From Spartobacteria bacterium (GTDB lineage Bacteria > Verrucomicrobiota > Verrucomicrobiia > Chthoniobacterales > Chthoniobacteraceae), in contig JAJPJG010000013.1 of assembly GCA_021324395.1 (NCBI GenBank), positions 1 to 64,000 of the forward strand: a DNA stretch of 64,000 bases. Reading direction: 5' to 3'. Positions 17,369 through 26,022 of the stretch are shown here, in pieces. The notes beneath the pieces are model-generated. The model saw only the letters and a list, made by a program, of their open reading frames with translations, did no database searches and had not been told where the DNA came from. The position numbers and the translations under genes are program-made. Position 1 is the first letter of the stretch. Each line of letters opens with the position of its first letter.

Positions 17369-18535
17369 ATGAAACGCCTCGCGCTGCTCGTGTTTGTCTC
17401 GAACGCACTTTTTGCGCAGTCGACCGCGCCGACTTTGCCAGGCGGCGGTTTGCCTCCGCCGGAAAAAACGCCAATGCCCGCCGCGAAAACTTCTGCGACG
17501 GCCGTGAATTCGGCAGCCCCGGTGACGACTCCCACTCCGACACCTGCGCCGACTCCGACGACGCGCAGTCTGATCGATTCACTATCGCCGGAGGAGCTGC
17601 AACAAGCGTTGTCGCTTTTAAAAACCAATTACGTCAAACCGGAAGCGCTCGCAGAGCCGGAGATTTCGCGCGCGGCGCTGCAAGGCTTGGTCGATCGGCT
17701 CGCGCCGGGCGTTTCGCTGATTCCCGCGCATGCTGCGAAAAACGCGGAGCCGAATCCGTTTCGCTCGGAAATTGTGAACGATCGCATCGGCTATTTGCGG
17801 CTTGGCGACCTGACGAAAAACAACGTCGGCGAACTCGACGCGGCGCTGAAAAATTTTGGCGCGAAAACGATCAAGGCCGTGATTCTCGATTTGCGCGCTA
17901 CCCCGGCGAGCAGCGATTACGACACGGCAGCGGAAGTCACGAAGCGTTTTTGCGCGAAGGGGAAATTGCTTTTCACGCTGAAAAAATCCGGCACGAAGCC
18001 GGCGCGCCTTTTCACGTCGAACATCGATCCGTTGTTTCAAGGTTTGCTTGTTATCATTGTGGACGCCGACACTGCCGGTGCGGCGGAAGTGATCGCCGCG
18101 GTGTTGCGCACGAATGCAAAAGCGATGGTCGTGGGCGAAAAAACCAGCGGACAAGCCGTGGAGTTCACCGACCTGCAGTTGCGCGGCGGTAACATTTTGC
18201 GCGTGGCGATTTCCGAAATCGTGCTGCCGGACAACGCGTCGATTTATCCAAATGGCGTGAAGCCGGATATCGCTGTGACGATGCCCGACGCGCAAAAACA
18301 GGATCTCTTGCGCGCAGAGCTGGAGCAAAGCGTCGCATCGTTCGTTACCGAAACCGAACGCGTGCGGATGAACGAAGCTGCGCTTGTGGCGGGGCGGAAT
18401 CCGGAACTCGACGCTTACGAAGCGGCGCAGCGCACGAAGGACAAACCGAAGTCGCAATTGCGCGACGTGCAGCTCCAGCGCGCGATCGATCTCGTGACGA
18501 CGATCGGCGTTTACGAACGCACGCCGCGTGAATGA
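17369..18535 (+). CDS. Secreted S41 (CtpA/Tsp)-like protein with both catalytic residues replaced
   Basis: A 388-residue protein with signal peptide (MKRLALLVFVSNALFAQ), a long Pro/Thr linker, and a domain matching the core of C-terminal-processing peptidases (IGYLRLGDLTKN, AVILDLRATPASS, AMVVGEKTSGQ). In the catalytic stretch the expected G-S-A-S-A-S-E reads D-T-A-G-A-A-E (232-240 region), which puts G237 at the nucleophilic serine. The expected lysine in G-K-G is Q262. The 25-residue spacing between these two positions equals that of the Ser/Lys dyad of E. coli Tsp, so the alignment is sound and the protein is very likely not a protease. There is no PDZ domain. Co-directional with purD. Confidence 0.75.
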   Translation: MKRLALLVFVSNALFAQSTAPTLPGGGLPPPEKTPMPAAKTSATAVNSAAPVTTPTPTPAPTPTTRSLIDSLSPEELQQALSLLKTNYVKPEALAEPEISRAALQGLVDRLAPGVSLIPAHAAKNAEPNPFRSEIVNDRIGYLRLGDLTKNNVGELDAALKNFGAKTIKAVILDLRATPASSDYDTAAEVTKRFCAKGKLLFTLKKSGTKPARLFTSNIDPLFQGLLVIIVDADTAGAAEVIAAVLRTNAKAMVVGEKTSGQAVEFTDLQLRGGNILRVAISEIVLPDNASIYPNGVKPDIAVTMPDAQKQDLLRAELEQSVASFVTETERVRMNEAALVAGRNPELDAYEAAQRTKDKPKSQLRDVQLQRAIDLVTTIGVYERTPRE

Positions 18536-19786
18536 TCACGGGCTCGCATCCGGCGATGCGGATGGTGCAGACGCGGGAGTTGGAGATGGCGTTGGTGTCG
18601 GAGTCGGCGCTGGTTTTGTCACATCCGGCCAAGCGTGAAGTTCGCCGGTGTGTCCTCCGATTTCGTTGAGCAATTCCTCGCAGCGCGACCACCATTTGCC
18701 GAGATCGGGCGCGGCGAATGGCTTGTCGGATGAGTTTGGAAAAATGAGATACGTGACTTTTAAAGCGCTTACCGGCCTGTTATCGGCTGTTGCGCGCGCG
18801 TTGAGTTCCTTTCCGATTCGCAAAGAAGCTTCGCCGATCTTATCGCGCGGGCCGACATCGCCGATGATCGCGGGATATAGCACGTCCTTGTAAATCACGA
18901 CGCAGTAATCGCCGACGCGCGGTGTGAACGGCTGGCTGCTTTGCAGCATCCATCCCGGCAAAACGACATAAGGATCGGCTGTCGCGACGAGAAAACTGTT
19001 CGTTTTCAATTGTGCAATTTCGTAGCGGATCGCGCCGAGTTGGTCGCGCAGTTCGCGCGTGGCGTTCGGCGCTTTTGCGGCGGCTTCGAGTTGCTTGAGC
19101 TTTGCTTCGCGCGAGGCGAGCAGCGGATTTGGCATTAAAGTTTTCTTCGTCCATTTGTAGCTCGTTAACGCCTGGAATGTCGGCGACTCGGTATCGACTG
19201 GCGCGATGCGATCGCCGTCGGAGCCGTCGGTGTCGATGTCCATGTCGGCTTGAATGAAGAGCGCGCGGCGTTTTGTGTTCGGTTCCTGCAACTCGAGCAT
19301 TGTTTCACAATCGTAAAAATTGTGGCGCGACAGGAGCTGATCGAGTCGCGGCAGATTTTGCTGCAATGTCGCAAGTTTGAACCGATAGAAGTTTTCAAAA
19401 AACGGCGACGTTTTTCCCGATATGACAAGCTTATCGAGTGCCGGCAGCAGCTTCGGCAGTGCATCGTTAAGCTCGGCGATTTTTTGCAAATCGCTGTTCG
19501 GTTTCGGCACGTTGACGTGCAGTTTCAGCTCGAGCGTATAGCTGTCGGCGGCGTTGCGCTCGGTTGTTGCGGTTCCGCCCGGCTGGCTCTCAAACGTGCT
19601 GTGCAGCTCGATTCCGTTGAAGAGCTTCGCGGTTTCGATACGTTTTTGCGGGACATAAATCGGCGTCGGCGAAGCTTCCGGTGTTGGACTCGGCAATGGC
19701 GAAGGCGTCTCGTTTTCCACGTGCTGCACACGCGTGCATGCGCCGAGCGCGAATAAAACAAACGCGACTCCCGTGCGCGTTTTCAC
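18536..19786 (-). CDS. Lipoprotein with GH75 (fungal-type chitosanase-like) domain
   Basis: A 416-residue predicted lipoprotein. The signal peptide ends in lipobox ALGAC (C17), followed by a Pro/Ser/Thr linker. The domain at about residues 45-380 shows IQADMDIDTDGSDGDRI, DPYVVLPGW, GDYCVVIYKDVLYPAIIGDVGP and KIGEAS. The acidic DxDxDG and GDVGP...GE blocks resemble family GH75 chitosanases, whose catalytic Asp and Glu sit in such positions. The C-terminus is a Pro/Thr/Ala tail. It abuts the convergent S41-like gene (adjacent stops) and is downstream of a TMEM14-like gene with a 3-bp gap. The GH75 call is from remembered motifs and should be checked by profile search. Confidence 0.65.
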   Translation of the reverse strand: MKTRTGVAFVLFALGACTRVQHVENETPSPLPSPTPEASPTPIYVPQKRIETAKLFNGIELHSTFESQPGGTATTERNAADSYTLELKLHVNVPKPNSDLQKIAELNDALPKLLPALDKLVISGKTSPFFENFYRFKLATLQQNLPRLDQLLSRHNFYDCETMLELQEPNTKRRALFIQADMDIDTDGSDGDRIAPVDTESPTFQALTSYKWTKKTLMPNPLLASREAKLKQLEAAAKAPNATRELRDQLGAIRYEIAQLKTNSFLVATADPYVVLPGWMLQSSQPFTPRVGDYCVVIYKDVLYPAIIGDVGPRDKIGEASLRIGKELNARATADNRPVSALKVTYLIFPNSSDKPFAAPDLGKWWSRCEELLNEIGGHTGELHAWPDVTKPAPTPTPTPSPTPASAPSASPDASP

Positions 19787-19789
19787 GAG

Positions 19790-20119
19790 TTAGCGTTTAA
19801 ACGCGAGGAGCGTTAGCACGATGCTCGCCGCGCTCAGTAACGCCATCAGCCCGCCCGGCACGAGCGCTTTTTTGTGAATGAAATCCGGAATGAATTTTCC
19901 CGCGAGCAACACCGACGTGATGATGCCGATGACGAAGCCGGCAATCGGATGCGCGGTAAAAATCAGCGCGCTCGCAACGAGCAGCAGCACACCGGAAACG
20001 ACGCCCGCGATCAGCGACGCGCGGCTCTTCGCTTTGACAAAACCCATGACGCCGCCGGCGATCGTCAGCAGCGCAAAGACGACGTAGAAAATTTCGAGAA
20101 TCGGAACGATCGAACGCAT
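19790..20119 (-). CDS. TMEM14-family small membrane protein
   Basis: A 109-residue, strongly hydrophobic protein with four predicted transmembrane helices and the glycine-rich pattern of the TMEM14 family (FALLTIAGGVMGFVKAKS, SLIAGVVSGVLLL). TMEM14 proteins occur in eukaryotic mitochondria and scattered bacteria, mostly without known function. The gene precedes the GH75-like lipoprotein gene by 3 bp, so both are probably on one transcript, but no functional link is evident. Confidence 0.75.
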   Translation of the reverse strand: MRSIVPILEIFYVVFALLTIAGGVMGFVKAKSRASLIAGVVSGVLLLVASALIFTAHPIAGFVIGIITSVLLAGKFIPDFIHKKALVPGGLMALLSAASIVLTLLAFKR

Positions 20120-20154
20120 CGTGTTTGACTAAAGCAAGTCGACGGCGCTGACAA

Positions 20155-20967
20155 CTACTCCGTGCGCCTCAACCGCGCGGCGGCGACATTTAGCCCGAGT
20201 CTCAGCAGGAGCATCGGCACTGCACAAACGACAATCATCATCAGTGCGACCGCGAGTCCCGGCACGACACGCGCGCGATCGTTTGCGACCGCTCGCAGTG
20301 CGCTATGGACGACTTGATCAGCGGAAATTTTCAGGAACTCCGGCGACTGCATTTCCCGGACTTCGCCGCGGTTTGCAACCTCGCCAAACTCCGTATCGAC
20401 CGGCCCCGGACAGAGCGTCGTCACTGACACGCCGGTGTTGCGCAATTCCGCGCGCAACGCCTCGGAAAAACTCGTCACGTAAGCTTTCGTCGCCGCGTAA
20501 ACAGCGAGATGCGGAACCGGCACGAACCCGGCGCTCGAGGAAACATTGAGAATGGCCGCCGTCTCGAAACTGCGCAGCATCGGCAGCAGACGATGCGTGA
20601 GCTTGGTCAGCGCGGCGATGTTTACATCGAGCATTTGCTTCACCTTGCTCCAGTCGGCGGATTGAAATTCGCCGTGATCGCCGAGGCCGGCGTTGTTGAT
20701 GAGAAAATTGACGCGCAGGCCTTCGGTCCAGAGCCATTTTAAAAATCCGTCGATCGCTTCGTCGTCCGCGAGGTCGATACCGTAAGTGTAAATGCTGAGC
20801 TGCGGATGATTCCGCATCAAATCGGCTTTCAGCGCATCGAGCCGGTCGAGCCGACGCGCGACGATCACGAGCGTGCGCGCGAGCGGGGCGAGCTGGCGCG
20901 CGAATTCCAGGCCGAGCCCGGACGATGCGCCGGTAATCAAAGCTGTGCAACCACGGAAGAAATTCAT
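20155..20967 (-). CDS. SDR-family oxidoreductase with C-terminal membrane helix
   Basis: Classical short-chain dehydrogenase of 270 residues, with cofactor motif TGASSGLG, the NNAG motif, catalytic Ser in VSSSAG and Y-AATK. After the Rossmann domain a hydrophobic segment (VALMMIVVCAVPMLLLRLGL) suggests membrane anchoring, as in the DltE/17-beta-HSD-like group acting on lipids or ketones. The substrate cannot be inferred. Divergent from the small cupin across only 17 bp. Confidence 0.85.
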   Translation of the reverse strand: MNFFRGCTALITGASSGLGLEFARQLAPLARTLVIVARRLDRLDALKADLMRNHPQLSIYTYGIDLADDEAIDGFLKWLWTEGLRVNFLINNAGLGDHGEFQSADWSKVKQMLDVNIAALTKLTHRLLPMLRSFETAAILNVSSSAGFVPVPHLAVYAATKAYVTSFSEALRAELRNTGVSVTTLCPGPVDTEFGEVANRGEVREMQSPEFLKISADQVVHSALRAVANDRARVVPGLAVALMMIVVCAVPMLLLRLGLNVAAARLRRTE

Positions 20968-20984
20968 AAGACCGTGCCAAGTTT

Positions 20985-21338
20985 ATGACCGTGCAAAATC
21001 TTGGCGAGCAAAAGCCGTTCACGACCAAAGACGGCTCCACGATCCGCAGCATTCTCGATTTAACGAACGCACCCGTCGAGAAGCAGAGCCTCGCCGAAGC
21101 GCGTGTGCCGGCAGGCGCGGAGACTCAGCGGCACTATCACAAATTGAGCGAGGAGTTCTATTTCATCATCGAAGGCGAAGGCGTGATGAGCATCGATGAC
21201 GGAACGCGCACCGTCGGCGCAGGCGATGCGATTTTGATTCCGGCAAATGCGTGGCACACGATTCACGCAGCTACCGACCTGCGGTTTCTCTGCTGCTGCG
21301 CGCCGCCGTATTCGCACGACGACACCTATTTCGAGTAA
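20985..21338 (+). CDS. Single-domain cupin protein
   Basis: A 117-residue cupin. Motif 1 is RHYHKLSEEFYFIIEGEGVM, with two His and one Glu as metal ligands. Motif 2 is GDAILIPANAWHTIHA with the last His. Such proteins are small mannose-6-phosphate-isomerase-like cupins or dioxygenase relatives, and activity cannot be named. It is divergent from the SDR gene with 17 bp between starts, so the pair may share a promoter region. Confidence 0.8.
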   Translation: MTVQNLGEQKPFTTKDGSTIRSILDLTNAPVEKQSLAEARVPAGAETQRHYHKLSEEFYFIIEGEGVMSIDDGTRTVGAGDAILIPANAWHTIHAATDLRFLCCCAPPYSHDDTYFE

Positions 21339-21423
21339 GCCGCTGCGCCGCCTTCAGCTCACCACCGGACACCGTGTCCGGCGGCAAGCGTAAATGGTCT
21401 GCGCGGAAACAAAATTGCGGGGC

Positions 21424-21639
21424 TTAATCGATCCGCTCGTAGTGCCCCGGCACCCAATGCCGGTTCCACCAGTGTCCGCCCCAGTGCCCCGGCACCCAGG
21501 CGTATTTGCCGTGATGCTTGTCGTGTTTGTAATAGTGACCGGGCCCGCCTTCGCGAACCACGACCTCGATCGCATTCGCCGGTGCGACCGCGCCCCACGC
21601 GATGAGCGCCAGTGTGAAGGTTAAAACGAAACGTTTCAT
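21424..21639 (-). CDS. Small secreted YXWGXW-like repeat peptide
   Basis: A 71-residue protein with signal peptide (MKRFVLTFTLALIAWGAVAPANA) and a mature part rich in His, Trp, Gly and Tyr: YAWVPGHWGGHWWNRHWVPGHYE. This contains the W-x-P-G-H-W/Y pattern of the short YXWGXW repeat family found in secreted bacterial proteins. It could bind metal through its many histidines, but nothing more is supported. It stands alone, 36 bp upstream of the 3' end of ispG. Confidence 0.7.
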   Translation of the reverse strand: MKRFVLTFTLALIAWGAVAPANAIEVVVREGGPGHYYKHDKHHGKYAWVPGHWGGHWWNRHWVPGHYERID

Positions 21640-21675
21640 ACATTATTGCTACGAAACGCAGGGCCGCCGCGCGTG

Positions 21676-23454
21676 TCAGTGAACCGGCGCTTCCTCGGCC
21701 TGCGGCGCGGGATCGACCCACTTGCCGTGCTCGCGGATCAAGTCTTTGAGCCGCTCGACCGCCTCGGCCTGCGGGATGTTAAATTTCACCGCGGTCTTGC
21801 CGACGTAGAGATTGATCTTGCCCGGCGCGCCGCCGACGTAGCCGAAATCGGCATCGGCCATCTCGCCCGGTCCATTCACGATGCAGCCCATGATCGCGAT
21901 CTTCACGCCCTTCAAATGCAACGTCGCCGCCTTGATGCGCGCGGTCGTTTCCTGCAGGTTAAAAAGCGTCCGTCCGCAGCTTGGGCACGCGACGTAATCG
22001 GTCTTGAAAATGCGCGAGCCGGCCGCTTGCAGGATATTGTAGGAAAGCCGCATCGCCTGTCCCGGCGCGGGTTCGCCCTGGACTAAAATAGCGTCGCCGA
22101 TGCCGTCGCAAAGCAGCGAGCCAATGTTCGTCGCGGCATTCAACAGCGTCGTGAGGAAATCGGCGCTGCCCTCATGGATCGGTGTCAGCGTGTCCTTCAG
22201 CAAAATCGGATGCCGCGACTGCAGCTTCGCCGCGAGCAGGCGGAACGCGGTGATCACCGGCAAATCCACGCCATCTTTTACCGTAACGAGACGGTCCGCG
22301 CCGCTTTCATTCAGCAGGGAAATGGCGGGCTCATCGCGCGGATCGACCTCCGCGATTTGCGCGCTTTCATAAACAATCTCCGGCTTGTAGTCGCCCATCC
22401 GCTCGATCTTGTGCGCGATTTTATCGAACTGCGCCTGCCGGATGAGCACCCGGACGAGCTGTTCGCCCGCGAGCTTCACGCCGCCGATTTCCAGTTCGTG
22501 CGACTCGCGACGGCGGTAGCTGAACGGGTCCCAGCTTAGTTCGGCATTTTCCGGGTGACTAAAATTAGCCAATTTTGCCGTTTGGCGGATCAACGCCTGC
22601 CCCACCGGGATTTCGTGGACGCTGTCTTCCGTGAGCGAAACGCGGATCGTATCGCCGATTCCATCGCTCAAAAGCGAGCCGATGCCGATGGCGGACTTGA
22701 TGCGCGCGTCCTCGCCGTCGCCGGCCTCCGTGACACCGAGGTGGATCGGGTAATTCCAATCCGGCCCTTCGCCATTCAAGCGCGCGACGAGCAGCCGATA
22801 CGCTTCGATCATCACCTTCGGGTTGCTCGATTTCATCGAGAAAACGAACGCGTGGTAATCGAGCGAGCGTGCGATGCGGGCAAACTCGAGCGCGCTCTCG
22901 ACCATGCCGAGCGGCGTGTCGCCGTAGCGGTTCATAATGCGGTCGCTGAGTGAGCCGTGGTTGGTGCCGATGCGCAGCGCGATTCCGCGCTCTTTGCAAA
23001 GCTGCACGAGCGGAGTGAAGCGCTCGCGGATGCGATCGAGCTCGGCGGCGTATTGCTCATCGGTGTATTCGATGATTTTGAATTTTTTGCTGTCCGCGTA
23101 GTTGCCCGGGTTGATGCGGACTTTGTCCACCCACTTCGCCGCCTCCATCGCGGCCTCGGGTTTAAAATGGATGTCGGCGACAATCGGCACATCGCAGCCT
23201 TTTTCCAAAAGCCCGGCTTTGATGTGCTGCAAGTTCGCCGCGTCCTTCACTGTCGGCGCGGTGATGCGGACGATCTCGCAGCCGACTTTGACCAGATCGA
23301 GTGTCTGCTGGATGCACGCCGCGGTGTCCATCGTGTCGCAAGTGAGCATCGACTGGATACGGATCGGGTTCTGGCCGCCGACGCCGACTTTGCCGACTGC
23401 CACTTCACGCGTGGCGCGGCGCTGGTAGGAAAATGGATTTGCGCAATAGCTCAT
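21676..23454 (-). CDS. ispG: 4-hydroxy-3-methylbut-2-enyl-diphosphate synthase, long three-domain form
   Basis: Iron-sulfur enzyme of the MEP isoprenoid pathway, converting MEcPP to HMBPP. At 592 residues it is far longer than the ~370-residue proteobacterial enzyme. It carries an insertion between the TIM barrel (start: NPIRIQSMLTCDTMDTAACIQ region) and the C-terminal cluster domain (CPSCGRTLFNL and MGCIVNGPGEMADADFG). This is the three-domain architecture known from plants, Chlamydia and Bacteroidetes. Its ATG directly abuts the stop of rseP, and it is the last gene of the cdsA-dxr-rseP-ispG unit, pairing two MEP-pathway enzymes. Confidence 0.96.
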   Translation of the reverse strand: MSYCANPFSYQRRATREVAVGKVGVGGQNPIRIQSMLTCDTMDTAACIQQTLDLVKVGCEIVRITAPTVKDAANLQHIKAGLLEKGCDVPIVADIHFKPEAAMEAAKWVDKVRINPGNYADSKKFKIIEYTDEQYAAELDRIRERFTPLVQLCKERGIALRIGTNHGSLSDRIMNRYGDTPLGMVESALEFARIARSLDYHAFVFSMKSSNPKVMIEAYRLLVARLNGEGPDWNYPIHLGVTEAGDGEDARIKSAIGIGSLLSDGIGDTIRVSLTEDSVHEIPVGQALIRQTAKLANFSHPENAELSWDPFSYRRRESHELEIGGVKLAGEQLVRVLIRQAQFDKIAHKIERMGDYKPEIVYESAQIAEVDPRDEPAISLLNESGADRLVTVKDGVDLPVITAFRLLAAKLQSRHPILLKDTLTPIHEGSADFLTTLLNAATNIGSLLCDGIGDAILVQGEPAPGQAMRLSYNILQAAGSRIFKTDYVACPSCGRTLFNLQETTARIKAATLHLKGVKIAIMGCIVNGPGEMADADFGYVGGAPGKINLYVGKTAVKFNIPQAEAVERLKDLIREHGKWVDPAPQAEEAPVH

Positions 23455-24864
23455 TTATTTTGCGGGCGTAGATTGTTGGGTCTCGCTGCGCCTGCCGATT
23501 CCCCACGGCAAATCCTGCACGTCGAAAAATGAGACGTAAAGAATGTAGCCGATGATGAGCACGGCGCACGCGGTCTGGACGATCTCAAGCACGCGGACAT
23601 TCGCGGGTTTGCGGCGCACGGCTTCGATCATCGCGAGCAAAATGTGGCCGCCATCGAGCACCGGAATCGGCAGCATGTTCATCAGCGCGAGGTTCACGTT
23701 GAGCACGACGCTGAACCAGAGGGCTAGCCGCCAGCCCTGATCGCTGTCGAAGATGCGCGTGTAAGTTTCCATGATCTTCACGGGCCCGCCGAGGTGCTGC
23801 GCCTTGATATCCGACTTGCGCGAAAAGAGCGCGTCGAACGTGTTGAAAACCGTCGTGATGCTGTCGGCGACCTGCTGGAGCGGCGAGGGGTGCGTGAACT
23901 CAAGTTTGCCGAGATCCCACATAATGCCAATACGCGGGATTTTTTCGCCATCAGCATCCATCAAAACTGGAGTCATTGTTGCGACGAATTGTTCCGTTCC
24001 CCGAGTGACATTGAGCGTTACCGGTTTTTCCGGATTGGCTCGGACCCGATACACAAGAGCGACTGAGTTATAAATTTTCTCTCCATCCATGGCTGTGATG
24101 ACATCACCATGCTGTAAACCCGCTTTTGCTGCCGGAGAGTCTGGCACGACATTATCTATTACCAATGTGTCCTGAGGCAAAATATGCACCGCTCGCAAAC
24201 TTGCACGGCTGAAACGGCTCTTCGGCTTATCCTTGGTCCAGCCGCAGGCCACATGTAGCACCTTGCCATTGCGCTCGATTTCAAAATCAATCGTATCGCC
24301 TTCGCTGCGGACCACGCGCCATGCGACGCTGTTGACCATGCCTGCGAAACGTTTCACCGGATGTCCATCGACAGAGAGAATCTTGTCGCCAGGTTGCAGC
24401 CCCGCTTTTTGCGCGGGCGAATCTTTCTCGACGTAACCGATCACCGTCGTTGTTTCGGATTCCGTCGTCGGCTTTCCGGCGATCCAGACAATCGCTGCAA
24501 ACACAAACGCGAGCCCTAGACTAAAAAGCGGGCCGGCGATCGCGACGATGATTTTGTCGAGCGCGGAAATTTGCGGCAGTTGCGCGGGAGTGTGCTCGGA
24601 CTGGCCCTCGAGAGCTTCCGGCATCGGCGCCATCTGCGGCAATGCGACGAATCCGCCGGCGGGAATGCAGCCGAGCGAGTATTCGATGCCGCCGATCTTC
24701 GTTTTCCAAAGCGGCCGGCCAAACCAGATGCCGAATTTTTCGATCACGAGCCCGCGCCATTTTGCGGCGAGGAAGTGGCCAAGCTCGTGCACGATGATGA
24801 GCAGGTTGAAAATGACGAGCACCTCGATGGCGATCAGGAGATAGTTCAGAAGATTTACGAACAT
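23455..24864 (-). CDS. rseP: Site-2 protease RseP family (RIP metalloprotease)
   Basis: Intramembrane zinc protease of 469 residues. HELGH lies at residues 26-30 within the first transmembrane helix. Two PDZ domains follow (VEKDSPAQKAGLQPGDKILSV and VVPDSPAAKAGLQHGDVITAM), then NMLPIPVLDGGH with the third zinc ligand, and a C-terminal helix. RseP proteins cleave anti-sigma factors and leftover signal peptides. A stretch near the second PDZ (about 23940-24230) is more AT-rich than its surroundings but in frame. The gene lies 9 bp downstream of dxr. Confidence 0.96.
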   Translation of the reverse strand: MFVNLLNYLLIAIEVLVIFNLLIIVHELGHFLAAKWRGLVIEKFGIWFGRPLWKTKIGGIEYSLGCIPAGGFVALPQMAPMPEALEGQSEHTPAQLPQISALDKIIVAIAGPLFSLGLAFVFAAIVWIAGKPTTESETTTVIGYVEKDSPAQKAGLQPGDKILSVDGHPVKRFAGMVNSVAWRVVRSEGDTIDFEIERNGKVLHVACGWTKDKPKSRFSRASLRAVHILPQDTLVIDNVVPDSPAAKAGLQHGDVITAMDGEKIYNSVALVYRVRANPEKPVTLNVTRGTEQFVATMTPVLMDADGEKIPRIGIMWDLGKLEFTHPSPLQQVADSITTVFNTFDALFSRKSDIKAQHLGGPVKIMETYTRIFDSDQGWRLALWFSVVLNVNLALMNMLPIPVLDGGHILLAMIEAVRRKPANVRVLEIVQTACAVLIIGYILYVSFFDVQDLPWGIGRRSETQQSTPAK

Positions 24865-24873
24865 GGGAAAGGT

Positions 24874-26022
24874 TTAACCGATCAGCTTAGCCGCGTGCGT
24901 GCGCGCCTCGGAATCGGCGCGCAATATAACATCCAGCCCCGCGTGCGCAACGGGTTGGTGCGCATCCATGACCGCCGCGACGGTCTGCCAGATTTTCGGG
25001 AAAGCGATTTTGTTTTGCAGGAATGCTTCGACCGCGATTTCGTTCGCGGCGTTCATTACGGCTGGCAGCGTGCCGCCGGTTTCGCCCGCGCGCCGCGCGA
25101 GGTCGAGCGCGGGAAAGTCGGCGGTGCGCGGCGCTTCAAAATCGAGCTTCGCGAGCTGTGCGAAATCGAGCGGACGGAGCGTATTCGGAACGCGCTCGGG
25201 CCAAGTGACGGCGTATTGAATCGGGAAACACATGTCCGAGTGCGACAACTGCGCGAGCACCGAGCCGTCCACGAACTCAACCATCGAATGCACGATGCTT
25301 TGCGGGTGAACGATCACATCCACGCGCGCCATTTCCACATCGAAAAGCCAGCGGGCTTCAATCATCTCGAGGCCTTTATTGAACAGCGTCGCCGAGTCGA
25401 TCGTGATCTTCGCGCCCATGTTCCAGGTCGGGTGCTTGAGCGCCTGTTCCGGCGTGACGTGCGCGAGCTGGTCGGCGGGCATTTTACGAAACGGACCGCC
25501 GCTCGCGGTAAGGATGAGACGTTTTACGTCGCGCGAATCACGACCTTCGAGACACTGAAAAATCGCATTGTGCTCGCTATCGACCGGCAGCACTTTCACG
25601 CCTTTGCGCCGCGCGGCTTCCATCACCGCTTCGCCGGCCATGACGAGAATTTCCTTCGACGCAACGGCGATGTCTTTGCCCGCTTCAATCGCCGCGAGCG
25701 CCGGACGCAGACCGCCCGTGCCGACGATCGCGATTAGCACGAGATCGGCTTCGGGCAAAGTCGCCAGCTCGACGAGACCGTCTTCGCCAGAGAGCAATTT
25801 TACCGGCACTTCGCTCCCGCGAAAAATGGCTGCCGATTTTGGATCGGTGATGCAAAATTTTGCATCGGGAAATTCGCCTGCGAGTTCCGCGAGTTTGTCG
25901 AGATTGCGATTTGCCGACATACCGACGATTTCCATCCGGTCGGGAATATCGCGCGCGACTTTCGCGGCACTTTGCCCGATCGAACCCGTGGCTCCCAAGA
26001 CAACAACGCATCGTTTTTTCAT
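24874..26022 (-). CDS. dxr: 1-deoxy-D-xylulose 5-phosphate reductoisomerase
   Basis: Second step of the MEP pathway, making MEP from DXP with NADPH. The 382-residue protein begins MKKRCVVVLGATGSIGQSA (NADPH motif) and has PVDSEHNAIFQCL, TASGGPFR, HPTWNMGAKITIDSATL with catalytic acidic residues, and IVHPQSIVHSMVEF. The ATG at 26022 overlaps the cdsA stop by 4 bp; the open frame continues upstream but into cdsA sequence and is not used. The position between cdsA and rseP is the common bacterial order. Confidence 0.97.
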   Translation of the reverse strand: MKKRCVVVLGATGSIGQSAAKVARDIPDRMEIVGMSANRNLDKLAELAGEFPDAKFCITDPKSAAIFRGSEVPVKLLSGEDGLVELATLPEADLVLIAIVGTGGLRPALAAIEAGKDIAVASKEILVMAGEAVMEAARRKGVKVLPVDSEHNAIFQCLEGRDSRDVKRLILTASGGPFRKMPADQLAHVTPEQALKHPTWNMGAKITIDSATLFNKGLEMIEARWLFDVEMARVDVIVHPQSIVHSMVEFVDGSVLAQLSHSDMCFPIQYAVTWPERVPNTLRPLDFAQLAKLDFEAPRTADFPALDLARRAGETGGTLPAVMNAANEIAVEAFLQNKIAFPKIWQTVAAVMDAHQPVAHAGLDVILRADSEARTHAAKLIG

